This document shows positions 43,858 to 56,600 of a stretch of DNA of 64,000 nt, piece after piece; the stretch's first letter is position 1, and the number at the start of each line of letters is the position of its first letter. This stretch comes from Monocercomonoides exilis (lineage: Eukaryota; Preaxostyla; Oxymonadida; Polymastigidae). The stretch spans positions 2,211,501 through 2,275,500 of the forward strand of contig LSRY02000002.1 in assembly GCA_001643675.2 (NCBI GenBank), written 5' to 3'. The notes beneath the pieces are model-generated. The model was not told the origin of the DNA. It searched no databases and saw nothing but the letters and a program-made list of their open reading frames with translations. Position numbers and translations under genes: made by a program.

Positions 43858-46800
43858 ATGTCTCGCAAAGGGCTAACATCCTTTTTTGATCCAACAAAAA
43901 TCGGTCGTCCTCCTCTTCCTCCTCCAAACGTGATTAAAAAATCTAATTGCTTGTCATCCACAAAAGAAGCAACGGATATTGTGTCTGAGGCGATTATATT
44001 ACTGGGGCATAATGCTTCAAAATATCCGCTTTTTTCAGCATCACATGCAAAAATGATGACGGCCATTTCACAATATTTAACAGTATGAGCATTATGAATT
44101 TTGTTGAATTGAAATTTCTATAATTGGGAAATCGAACTCTTTCTTAGAAAATGCGCAGGCAGATAATTCCACCTGGATATTTCTTAATTTACGGGATAGA
44201 TTACTACCTGGAAAAATGTCATTCAACAATGTCAAATCAAAACGTTGATGAAATTCTTTCATCTTCACAGAAAGCTTTACGAGCTATGCAAAAAATTTGT
44301 TGGTTTGTTTAATAAAAAAAATTTTGATCACAATTGAAGTGTGAACATTTTTATTCGCAGGAGGAAGCAACTGATCAGATTTCAGACAACAGGAATGCCA
44401 ATAACACCAATGAAGGGATTTAGTGAATATGATATCAGAAGGTTTCAGGAAGAAGACATGAGACAAAGAGCAGCCGAAGAAGAACGAAGGAGGTTAAGAG
44501 AGGAAGAAGAAAAGAAGAAGATTGAGGAAAAGAGGAAAGCTGAAGAAGAAATAAGAAAAAGTGCAGCCATTGTCATTCTTCGCGCATGGAGAGACCACAA
44601 AGAGACGCAACGAGCGAAGTTTGAGCTTGTTCTACTGAAACGCTTGAAAGAAGAGAGAGCAAAAGAAGAGGAAGAAAGACAACAGAAAGAGAGGGCTGTG
44701 AGAGCTATCAGCAAAGCATGGAGAATCCGAGAGAATGGCCTGTTTGCATTCAAAGTTTTGGAGAAATTGAGAGAAGAAGAAGAAGCAAAGAAAGCAAAAG
44801 AAGAAAGAGAAAGGAAGGAAAAAGCAGGGATGATTATTTGGAAGGTGTGGAAGAAAGCGAAATTGATAAGAGAAGCTAAAAAAGAGCTTGAAGAACTGAA
44901 ACGAACGAAGAAGGAAAAAGAAAGAAGGAACAAAGCAGCATCATTCATATGGTCTATGTGGAAAGAACACACTCTGATAAAACAGGCAAAAGCTGAGCTG
45001 TTAATGTTGAAAGAAGAGAAGAAAATGGCAATTGAAAATGAGAAAAGAATTGCTGCAGCGAGCACCATTTCATTTGCGTGGAAGGAATTCGAAAGAAAAC
45101 AAGAAGCCAAAAGCCAGTTCGACCAATTGAAGTTGAATGAGATGAAGCTGGAAGAAGAAAGGAACAAAGCAGCTTCGATTATTGTGGGATGCTGGAGACA
45201 ATCGAAAATAAGAGAAGAAGCACAAAATGAAATGAAAACCAGAACGAACACATTACAAGAAGAAACATGCAAAAAACAATCAGCTACTTTTATTGTGAAG
45301 ATGTGGAGAAATAGCAGAGAAACACGACAAGCAAAGGAATTGATGGAGAAGCTCAAAAAAGAAGAGGAAGAACGTTTGGAAAGGCGAAGAGAAGAGGCAG
45401 CGATTTTCATTTTGTCGGCTTGGAAAAAGAGAAAAACCGTTGAAAAAGCGAAGTTGCTAATGCTGGACAAAACGAAAGACGAGAAAGAGAGAGTAGAGAG
45501 AGAAAAAGAGGAAAAGCGTTGCATGGAAAGAGCAGCGATTGAAATAAGCACATTTTACAAAAGAAAAATGGAGAGCTCAAAAGCAAAGCTTTCTTTGGAG
45601 AAATTGAGAGAGGAGAGAAAAACGAAAGAAGACGAGGAAATGAAGAAAGAAGCCATTGCATTTATTTCTTCACGATGGAAGGAATGTCAGAAGAGGGAAT
45701 TTGCAAATAATGAACTCAAACAGTTGATAATAGAAGAGCAAAAAAGATCAGCAGAACACATTTCTTTCATGTGGAGAGAAAGACAGCGTGCAAAAGAAGC
45801 AGAAATCAGACTTTGTTTGCTCAGAAAAGAAAAACAAGAAAAAGAACAAGTCGAAAGAAGCGCAAAGGCAGCTCTGTTAATTTGCACAGCTTGGAAAGAA
45901 TCCAAAGCAAGAGAACGAGCAAAGATCGAGTTGGAGTGTCTGAAAAACGAGAAGCAAAAAGAAGATGAGGCAGAAAAACAGAAGGCTGCATCGTTTATTA
46001 TCTGGAAATGGAGTGCAATCGAAAAGAGAGAGAAAGCAAAGGAGAAAGTTGAGAATATAAAAACAGAGGAAATCAAAGAGAACGATAACGAAGTGGAAGA
46101 AAATGACGAAGAAAGAATGAAACAAGCTGCATGCGAAATTTATTGTATGTGGAATGAATCGAAGAAGAGAAATGAAGCAAGAATTACATTGGAAAAAAAG
46201 AAAAAGGAAGAAGAAGAAAGAAAAAGTGAAGCTGCAACAATTATAGCATCCGCTTGGAAGAATACAAAACTGATAGAAGAGTCATGCAACAGACTGAAAT
46301 CATTACAAAATTCAGCAAAAGAACAAGAAGAGAAAGAAAGGAGAGAAACAGCCACAATGTTGATAGCACAAAAATGGAGCGCGAAAATGAAAAGAGATGA
46401 AGCTCAAAAGTTGTATGCAGAATATTTGAATGAGAACGTCATCAAGGAAAGCAAAGCAGCTCAGCTGGTTGCATCTGAATGGAAATCAAGGCAGTTTAAG
46501 AGAAAAGCAATGGAAGAGTTGCAAAGATTGAGAAACGAAGAAAATGAAAAAAGTAAAAAATCAGCTGAGATTATTGTTTTTTGTATGAAAAATGTGATGC
46601 TCAAAAGAAAAGCCAAAATGAGAATGGAAATGTTGAAGAAAGACGCAGAAGAATTGGAAGAATTGAAAAGACGCTCTGCGCTTCTTATTTGCTCATCATG
46701 GAAAGAATACAAAAAGACAAAAGAAGCGAAAAGGGAGCTTCAAAAACTGAAAGCAGAGAAAAAGGAAAGAGAAAAAGAAAAAGAAAAAGAAGAAATGGAT

Positions 46801-49800
46801 AAAAAGATAAAAGCAGGTCTTTTCATTTTGGAATGTTGGAAAGAAGCTAAACTCCGAAAGGAGGCAGAAAATGAGTTATCTGAATTGAGAAGAATGAAAA
46901 CAGAGAAAGAAGAAAACAAAAGAAAGGACGCTGCAGAAGTCATAACATCATGCTGGCAAAAGAGGTTGTTGAAAGTAAAATCATTTTTGAGACTTCAACA
47001 ATTGAATGATGAAGAGAAAGAGAAAGAAAAAGCAAAGCAACTCAATGCTGTTCATATCATTCATGTTTGTTGGAATAATTGCAATTCCAGAATAAAAGGG
47101 AGAAACGAACTTATTCGATTGAAGAACGAAGAAATGGAAAGAATCGAAAGAAGAATAAAAGCTGCTGCCGTCATCGCATCTTCGTGGAGATACTGTGAAC
47201 TTAGAGGAAATGCAGAAACTTTAATTAAAAAGCTGAGAATGGAAAGAAAGTTGCTTGAAGAGAATGAAAGAAAGAACAAAGAAGCAGCTGCTTTGATAAC
47301 TGATTGTTGGAAAAGAGAAGAAAGAAGAAGAAAAAGTTTGTTCGAATTGGAGAGGTTGAGAGAAATTGAAGCAGAAAGAAGAGCAAAAGAGGAAAGGGAG
47401 AGAAGACTTAAAGAAGAAGAAGAAGAAAGAAAACATTTGGAAGAAGCTGCCAAATTAATAACTTCATTTTGGATAAGATTAACGAGTCACAAGCTTGCCA
47501 GATTTCAATTGAAAGAATTGAGAGAGAAAGAAGAGAAGATATCTGTTTGTGCAGTGACACTTATAACTTCCATTTGGAAGGGAGTTTTATTGAGACATAA
47601 AGCAGAAAGTGTTATGAACACACTCAGAAAGCAAAAGGAACAAGAAGAAGAATTGAAGAAGCACAAAGCAGCTCTGTTTATTGCTTCCACCTGGAAGGAA
47701 TCAAAACTTCAATGTGAAGCCAAAATGGAGCTGAAAAGACTGAAAAGTGAAAAGGAGAAGAGAGAAGGAGAAGAGAGAAGAAGAAAGAACGCTGCAGAAG
47801 TGGTAGTTTTGAGGTGGAAAGAATGGAAGTTGGGAAAGGAAGCGAAAGAACAGCTGAAGAGATTGAGAGAAGAGAAAGAAAAGCTTGAAAGAGAAATGAA
47901 AGAAAGAAGGAATAATGCTGTTCGTCTGATTGCAGAAAGATGGGTCAATTACCAAATGAGAGTGAAAGCGAAGATGGAGATTGAGATTCGTCGGAGAGAG
48001 AAAAGAGAAAAAGAAGAGGAAGAACTGAAAATGAAAGCAGGGAAATTTATTGCGTTGAAGTGGATTGATTGCCAAAAAGTGAGGAAAGCTCAGCAGAAGA
48101 TGTCAATTTTGAGGATGGAAATGAAAGCGGCAGAAGAAGAAGAGGAAAGAAAGAGAATTGAAATTGAAATGAATCGAAAGAAAGCTGCTGCAAAATGTAT
48201 CAGTTTCCATTGGCAACAAAAGGAGTTGAGAAGAATTGCATTAAAAAAGATTGTTTCATTGAAAGAAGCAGAAATTGAAAAACGTCAAAAAGAAGCAGCG
48301 AGCAATGTGCAGAAGCCTTTAAGCATTCCAGATGTTCAATCAGAATTGCTCTCTTCTCAAAAGTTGGCAACTGATTCACCATTTTCACAAAACAATATTG
48401 CGAGCTCTGAAAAATTGAACCAAAATACGGTCGTAACTCAATCTGAGAATGAGAATCCTGTTAGTCAAAAACGAATTGAAGAAGCAGAAATGGCACAACA
48501 GAAAAAAGCACCAACTGAACAAAACATGAGAGAAAACAATGAATCCCAAATGAAACAAAAAGAAGAGTTTAGGCAGAACAACGGAAGACAAGGTCAATTA
48601 TCAAACATTGAGCCAACTCCAAAATATGCTTCAGATTTCATTGTGCCACCACAATCATTTCAACAAATACGTCAAGTACAATCGATGACGCAGATGCACT
48701 TTTCGCAAACTGCAAGCGTGGCATCGCCTTCAAGTTACATTTTGACACACACACCACAACTGGCCATTGGATCTGTGCCAAATGGAGCCATCCAACCACA
48801 AACACTTGCCACATCGTCATTTCAGCAGCAGCAGATGTTCCATCCACAACAACAACAGCAGCAGCAGCAACAACAAATGCCAATGCAACCACCTCAAAAC
48901 TCGTTCTTTCAGCGCAAGCCACCGCCTCAGCCGGTGAAGAAATCAGTTTTTATTCCACCTCAGTCAATGCAGATAGCACAGCCCAATCAGCAGTCATTCT
49001 ATCTTCCACAAACAGCAGCAGCTCCAATTGTCACACCTCCACTTAACACTTTTAATACACCACAATATTCTTCTCAGTCATCTTCCTCTCTTCCACTTCA
49101 GCCACAGTCACTTCACTCACACATGCCCCAACAAGAACAAAGCCAAACAATGTTGCAAGTTAGCTCTAATTCATCATCACTTACATCTCCACCAAACACT
49201 TCAACAGACTCTCCAAAATTTTCTTTCGCTTCTCTTTCTTCCTCTTCCTCTCCATCTGAACGTTCTCTACTTTCAAACACTTCACAATCTAATCAATCAG
49301 AATCAAACACAGTTCAACCATCTTCCTCTTCCTCCTCATCTTCTTCTTCATTCTATGACTTTACAACAGATGCTTCTGCTTCCTCAATGAGCAGTCCTTC
49401 TCAATCACAACTGCCTCAAAATCCTTCTGAGTCCAATGCAACACAACAAGAACAGGACGCAAAAGCAGCACAATCATCTTCACAAGTGTCATCTCCAACT
49501 CAATCCTCACAACCTTCTTCTTCTTCGCGCTCTTATCCCAAAATGCCTTCAACCAGAAGACACAACATTAAGCCGCGCAAAATAGACTACGTAGTCACTT
49601 CATTGACTATCCCTGCAAAATTGAGAGGTGACCAATCACAGCAGAATCAACAGCAGCAGTTCCTCAGCTACAATTCATTGGCATCTCCTCGCATTGAATC
49701 GACCCCACCTTCGCCAGCACTTTCGCCTTCCTCTCCATTTCCTACCAACTCACCTGCTCTCAAGCCATCTGCCTCTCCTTCCTCTTCTCCTTCTTCTTCT

Positions 49801-52800
49801 CCTGTATTTCTTCCGCATCCACATCCACACCTTTCTGGAGCAATGGAATCAAATGCCTCGTTTTCTTTGTCTCTTCATCCTCAGTCTCCGCCGCAGCATA
49901 TGTTAAATGGGGATTCACAAACATCATCATCTACACCGCCATTCTCACCCAAACCTATCCCTCTTCCACTTCCTCTTCCTCCTCAATCTGATTCCACTTT
50001 TAATTCTTCAGTTTCCAGTTCACCTGCTTCACTTCCTCTATCAAGTTCGAACATTCCATTTTCACCATTTTCCACTTCAACTGCAGTCAGCACACCGCAT
50101 CGAAATACTTCCACTTCATTTTCTTTGGACTCTGCAAATTCTTCTTTGAACTCTTTCAGTCATCTTCTTTCGTCTTCTGCTCACTCATTCTTACTCGACT
50201 CTGTTCCTTCTGTTTCTGCAACTGTTGATCATTCGCTGGAGAATTTCGTTTCTCAAATAAAAATGACAACATCTCAAGAAACAAACAAGGAACCTGCAAG
50301 TTCTTCATTGTCATCATTACCTTTGGGTTCTTTATCTTCGCTTACGAAATCTCTTTCAAGTGGGAAAAAGCATCCAACAATTCAACTCCAAAGGAATAAG
50401 GAGGAGTCAGATGCAATTGATAGGTCTATTGAGCTGCCTTCTTACACATTCACTTTCTCATTCAAAGACGATGAAGTGCTGCTGTCACCACGCACACACG
50501 AAAGACGGCTGAAAATCAAAGAAGAAATAGAAAAGAAGCAGAGAGAAGAACAAGAACGGAAGGAGGAGGAAGAGCAGAAGAGGAGAGAGAAAGAGAAAGA
50601 GGAGAGGAGGAAAAGAAGAGAAGAGCGACGACAGAAGAAGAAAGAAGAGGAAGAGAGAAAGAAGCGAGAGAAAGAAGAGGAAGAGAAGAAGAGGAAAGAA
50701 GAAGAGCAGAGAAAGATTGCTGAAGAAAAGAAAAGGCAAGAAGAAGAATGGAAACGAATTGAGGAAGATGAAGTTCGAAAGATGGAGGAGCTGTACAGAG
50801 AGAGAAGAGAAAGAGAGAAGCTTATAAGAGAAATGGAAGAGAGGAGGAAGAACGAGGAAATGGAAGAGAGACTCAGAACGTTGGAGGAAGTGAAGTTGCG
50901 GAAGCAGAAAGAGGAAGAAGAGAAGGAGAGGTTGGAGAAGGAGAAGGAAGAAAAGCGAAAGAGGATGATTGAGGCGGCCATCAAAGGAGCAGCAGATGCT
51001 GAAGATGCAGAAGGAAACGAAGGAGCATTTGAAATTCAGAATGTTGGAGATGCAGAAGATGTGAAAATGCTGCTGAGAGAGAAGAAACTGAAGGAATGGG
51101 CTAAAAAGAAGAAAGAGGAGGAAGAAAAAAGAGCGAAATTAAATGAAAATGTGGAGTTGAATGTTAAAAACGGAAAAGAGGAAGAGGAAGAGAAGAAAGA
51201 AGAAGACAAACAACAACGTCAACGGCAAACAGAAGATGCCGTTTCAGAAAATCAAAAGAAAAACGAAAACGAAAACGTTAATGGAAATAAAGATGAGGAG
51301 AAAAAGAGTGAAACAAAAAGCAAAGAAGAGAACAATACCATCATTGAGATTAATGTTGAAAATGATAACAATGGCAATGAAAATGGAAACAACAAGTTTA
51401 TTGATGGAACAGTTGCGTACGATATCAGCAGTAATGAACCTCAGAAGCCAGAAATATTAAGCAACAAACAAGAGGATTTATCTATTGTTTCTGATTTTTC
51501 AATGAATTTGAATCAAACAGCAGAAATTTCAATAACTTCAGAGCAAAAAGAACTACAAAACTTGGTTCTGAATGAAAAAGGGCAAAAGACTGAGGAGATG
51601 GCTGGAACAATTCAAACCATTGAAATAAGAAAGGAAGATAATGGAATCATTCAATCAGATACTAATCAAAATAATTTATATGAATTTAAAGATAAAGAAA
51701 ACATCAAAAATGAGGACAAAGTGAATGAGCTTCAAACAGAAAATGCACTCATAACTGAAAATGAAGCTTTATCCAAACAAGGAATCATAACTGGAAAAAT
51801 AGATGATAAAGGAACAAAGTCAACTTTTGAGCAAAATGCAACGTCAAATTTGCGCATAGAAGAAGAAGCACAAAAGGAGACAATAAAAGGAATCAAAGGG
51901 AATAGAGCAGTTGAAGAAGAGGATGACGAAAGCGAAGAAGAAGAGGAAGAAGAGGAAGAGGAAGAAGAATCTGAGCCTTATGAAGACAATCATTCTGGAT
52001 TTAATGACAGTTCATCCTCCTTTGAGTTTCTTGAGGTGACAGATCCTGAATGGGAAAAGAACGAAAACGAGAGAAAAAAGAAAGCCGAAGAAGAAAAAGA
52101 AAAGTTGGAGCGCTACAGAAGCATGAGCATATCCCGAACAGAAACAGGAAGCGATGAGTATGACATGATTCTCTCTGAATTTGCAGTGATTGATTCGGAA
52201 ACGCTCGATCCGATGGAGAATCCACTTGTTGAGCTGAATAATCAGAAGAAAAAGACGATTTGGGTGAAAAGAAGGAGGATCAAAAGTGAAAGGAGAAAAT
52301 TAAATGGAAGAAGGAGAAGGAAGGAGAGTTTGGAAATTACTGAAGAAGAGAAGAAGCAAATAAGAGAAGACATAAAAATGTCTTTGCTGTCAGATACGCT
52401 GAATGCGGATGCATCATCATCGTCTCCTTCTTCAGTTGCACCTTCCTCTTTTCAGCAGTCCTCCACAGCATCACCAGATCAGCAAGTTCTGATGCGTCGC
52501 AATACAATCAGAAATCCTATCTCGAGAGAAGTCTACGATGACTCTGAAACAGAGTCAGATGATGACGATGACGAATTATACCCGTTCCATCGCGAACATG
52601 TGCTGAAGCGTGTGCCGCACAGCAAAACAGCACCAAAGCCCACAATGATGATTGAAGCAACAGATCTGAGTCAGATATTGAGAGATTCCACTCTGTCAAA
52701 CATTTCATCCACTCAATCTTGTGCTATGTCGTCTTCTCCTTTTTCGAATGTTTCTGCTTCAAGTGCGCCTTCTCTTTCTTTTGTGCCGCCAGGTCGCAAT

Positions 52801-53298
52801 GCAAGTTCATCTCCAAATGCTTCACCAACTTTGAGCCCTTCTTCTTCATCTGTGCTTCTTGATAGGCAATCTTCAACCATTCCACATTTTTCACCTTCTC
52901 TAACTCCATCGAGACCTCCTCTTTCGCCTTCGCTTACACCTTCTGTTGTGCCGACACCGATGCTTATGAACCAACCATCAACTGTAATTATGTCTTCTAT
53001 TTCAGAGTCAAATCCTGTTTTCCTTTCAAACACTTTCTCTTCCGATTCTGCCACTTCCACTCCCAGATCTTTTTCATCATCGATATCTTCGTCTGAACCT
53101 CTTACTGGCACACTACATTCTTCGAGAACTGTTGTGGGTGCTTCCATCCACATGGCAACATCCGAAGCGTTGATTCATTCTCCTCCTGAATCGCCGAAAG
53201 ATTCAACATCCACTGAGTATGTTGAAGTTGTTGTTGATAAAAACTCTGATCCGGATTCTCCTCCCATTCTCTGTTATCCGCCTGTTTACATAAATTGA
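43858..53298 (+). CDS. Giant IQ-like helical repeat protein with low-complexity and coiled-coil tail
   Basis: Three exons, 43858..44082 (ATG), 44148..44302 and 44361..53298 (TGA), with introns of 65 and 58 bases, give about 3105 residues. Residues ~1-185 form a unique N-terminal region (PPGYFLIYGIDYYLEKC). From ~190 to ~1445 I count about 31 repeats of 33-50 residues with the pattern AA-x-x-I-x-x-x-W-[KR]-x(4)-[RK]-x-x-A-[KR]-x-x-L-x-x-L, followed by a Glu/Lys spacer. This aligns with the IQ motif (I-Q-x-x-W-R-G-x-x-x-R) except that the Gln is almost always absent. Then come a Gln/Ser/Pro-rich disordered region (~1445-2165, with a polyQ run), a Glu/Lys coiled coil (~2170-2400), an acidic stretch and a Ser-rich C-terminus. 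I infer a cytoskeletal or calmodulin-family light-chain scaffold. No known family was recognised. Confidence 0.8.
48846..48876 (+). repeat. CAA/CAG polyglutamine tract
   Basis: A run of mixed CAA and CAG codons inside the IQ-like gene encodes ten consecutive glutamines, with more Gln on both sides. Mixed codons make it more stable than a pure CAG repeat. It marks the start of the disordered Gln/Ser/Pro-rich region. Confidence 0.85.
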
Positions 53299-53657
53299 TT
53301 CTTTTATCACTTATCTTCCTAGAGAGAAAACTTTCTGTTTATTCATTTCTTTTTCAATTATGTTTTGGAAATTTTCTTATAAACCTTTGCCTTTATCTAC
53401 TGTAAACGCTCTTCATTTTTTGTTGTCTTTTAGTTTTTTTAACTCTTTTTTCTGAGTTAATTCGCTGATCACAAGAGAACTTTTAAGTTTTCCACAATAA
53501 CAGTTCTGTTTTAAAGTTAACACTTTAATTCATTAACATTTCATATTTCACATCATATAAATGAAAAAGTTAATTGAGTTCAGATAATTATAACAAAATG
53601 AAATAAAACAGAAGCAATCAAATAACATCACTAACTTCAACTTAAATATACACATGC
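53299..53657. other. Convergent 3' flanks
   Basis: A 359-base spacer separates the stops of the IQ-like gene (plus) and the CH-domain gene (minus). It is T-rich then A-rich, as expected for two 3' UTRs meeting. No gene is visible. Confidence 0.5.
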
Positions 53658-56600
53658 TCAGGAAGTGGTCTGAAGACACATGCTTATTCTTTGCCTTAAA
53701 TTCTCTTCTCTCGTATCAAGCGCCATAGAAATCAGACCCCTACCGCGAGGTGTGTAGTTCTGAGACGATAAAGTTTGAGGTGTACCAGCACTGAACAGCT
53801 TTGGAGTAACATCAATCCCACAAAAAGGCGAAGAAGAAGGTTGAACAGCAAGGGAAGGTGAAATGAATGGTGTTCTCTGTGAAGAAGATTGAAGTGAATT
53901 GGAACAAGAATGCGAAGCGGAAGTGATTGGTGAAATGAATTGAGAAGGAATTTGAAAGCTTGAAGATTCGTCCGTGTGAAGTGAGGTATTTCTCGATGAA
54001 GGACCATCAGAAGAAAACGAAGGAGGAACGCTTAATTCACTTTTTTCTGGAGTTATTCTTGGATTGTGTAGTAATTTTGCGTCTGAAACTTCCCTTGGAG
54101 TAATCTCATTCGAGAAAGATGAAGCACATGATTGAGCTAAATGCATTGATTCAGGTGTTTCATTAGTTGTTGTTAAATTGCCTTTCTTTTCTTCTGGTAT
54201 CATCAGCTGCGGTGGATGTACAACAATAGGTCGTTGGCTTCTTTTTACAGTCATTGCTTTTCTCATTGCTTGACGATTAGCACTCTGAGGCCTTATCACT
54301 TTTGCTTCTTTTCTCAATGTGTCTTTTCTGCACTGATCATATTCTCTATCTTCAATCTGTTCAAACATTTGACTTTGCACTCTTTCCCTGCTTATTCTCT
54401 GGCTTTCATTCAACATTCTTTGCTTTTCTGTTCTTGGTGCAACCATCTTTCTCCATTCACTTTCCACCAACGAAACAATTCCCCATATTGTTTGTTGCGT
54501 TCCAGAAACAACTGACTCTGTTAGCGCTCGGAGATCAGAAAAGCAGCTGCTACTTTTCCACGCACCACGCCCTGTTAACCAAGCAAGCGGAGCAGCTAAA
54601 TTCTGTCTGCACTCTTCCAAAACCTTCGGGCGCCTAACAGAACGGAAGATGTTATGTGGCTTTGTTGAATTGAACATGTCCCACTGTGCTTCAGAGAGAA
54701 CAGCAGGAGATGAAGCATTAGCAGAGGAATAACTGCGCAAACGGAATGGAGACATTATTTTTGAAGGTGAAGAAGTTGGACGGCGAGATGCTGAACTAGG
54801 TGAACGAGGAGATAAAGTTAAAGAAGGTGAATTATGCAATAGAGTGGAACGTAATGTTCTTGGAGAAGCAAAAGATGTCAGTCTTGGGCTCATTTCATTT
54901 GAAAGATCGAGTATGTACGCTGACCCTGATCTTGTAGCTGCTTCCTGTAATCCTCTGCTTTCATTCTTCGTTGGATCTTTCCCACTTCTTCCAGAAGCAC
55001 CTTCTTTCCGCTTTTTCAAAAATCCTTCCATCCAAACACATTCACCAACTATCTGATTAATGATGATTCCATTGCTAAATGGATCGTCCAATGGACCCAA
55101 CTGCTCCAATTCAGCAAGCGATGGCAATGAAACTCCTATCACATCTTTCATCCACAATTTCAGCTGGTTTCGTCGATCAGCCGAAATTGAAGGGAAAAAT
55201 TGACTGGGCTTGAAAGTTGCTGCTTGCGGTTGAGTGCTTGAAGGTGGAGTCGAAGATCTGCGAGGTGTTGAACTTCTTGTTGCTGGTTGAAATCCTTGCT
55301 TTTTATTTGAAAGAGAAGGACTTTGCGATCTCCTCGGAGTTTGTATCGAAGAAGGTGGTATGACATTGAACGGTCCGCTGTTCATTGGCATTCTTTGAAG
55401 TAAAGGATTTCCGGGTAATTGAGAATGAAATTGTTGATGATAGGCATGAGGCTTTGTTCGCTGAAAAGCAGAAGAACCGGAAGAAGTTGAGTTTTCATAC
55501 GAAAGTGAAGCTTTATTATCAACTGGCGCAGAAAGAATAGCGCTCGAAGGCATCGTTGTATCAGTTGGCGAAGCGAGGTTGCTTTCTTTTGTTGAATGCA
55601 CAGAAATCTTTGATTTTGTTCGAGTATTTTGCTTTGATGAAACTTTTGTGGGATTTGGACGATTTTGCTGTTCGTGTTGCTCTAACTGGAAAGAAGTGCT
55701 TGAAGGATGTGAAATGGAAGTTGAGGAAGAATTGTGCTTGAGGTGACGTGGTGTTTGTTGAGGAGGAATAATTGGAGGAGACGCAGAAGTGGAAGAAGTA
55801 GCAGCAGAAGAAGAAGTAGATGCTGATGGAGTGATCAGAGGAGAGGCATTTGAGCTGGCAGATTCTGAAATGGGAGAAGTTTTTGTTAAATGAGATGATT
55901 TCACATGCGAATGGGAAAGTGATTTGGATGAAGTGGTTTTGCTTTCAAGAAGTGAATGTATGTGAGGTGAAGGTGAACGTGAAGATGAAGGTGAAGGTGA
56001 ACGTGAAGATGAAGGTGAATGTGTTCCATTTTTCGGCTTTTCTTTTTTCTGCTTTGCTTTCAATCGAGCAGTAAGTTCTGCAGATTCTGAACGAGGTTTC
56101 TTCTGTTTTTGTTGTTGGTGTGCCTCGTCTCTTTCTTCTGACTGTCGTTTTTTGACAGATTTATCTCTTGGCCTGGGCGAGATCGATTGCTGCCTTCTTC
56201 GGCTTTTTCGCTCACGATAAGGCGAATTTCGTGGGATAAATGGAGTTTTGAGTATTTGATGCTGCAGAGAAGAAAGAAGCGGACTAGTCTTTGAAGTGAC
56301 TTCTTTTTGATTTGATTGCTCGGTTTCGATGAGATCAGAAGATCCGTGAGCCGATGCCAATACTCCTTCAGAAGCTTCATCGTTATGCGGCAACTTCGAT
56401 GCTGATGGAATTTCTTGTATCTCCAATGAAGATTCTGTTTCATTAAGGAAAGATTCATTTACTAACATTTGATCACCAGAAGATTTTATTGAGGATTGCC
56501 TAAAATCATTTGTATTTGTGTTTCTCTGTTTAAAATCGATATTTGTATCGCCTGCGATTATCGAATCTGCAAATCGAACTTTTCTTGACCTTTTTTCTGT

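Noticed and set aside
44445-45551. 368-codon minus-strand frame
   Set aside because: It is the antisense of the Glu/Lys repeat array; Phe/Ser/Leu richness follows from GAA/AAG codons on the other strand.
50442-50984. Minus-strand Ser/Phe-rich 180-codon frame
   Set aside because: It is the complement of the coiled-coil segment of the IQ-like gene; no independent evidence.
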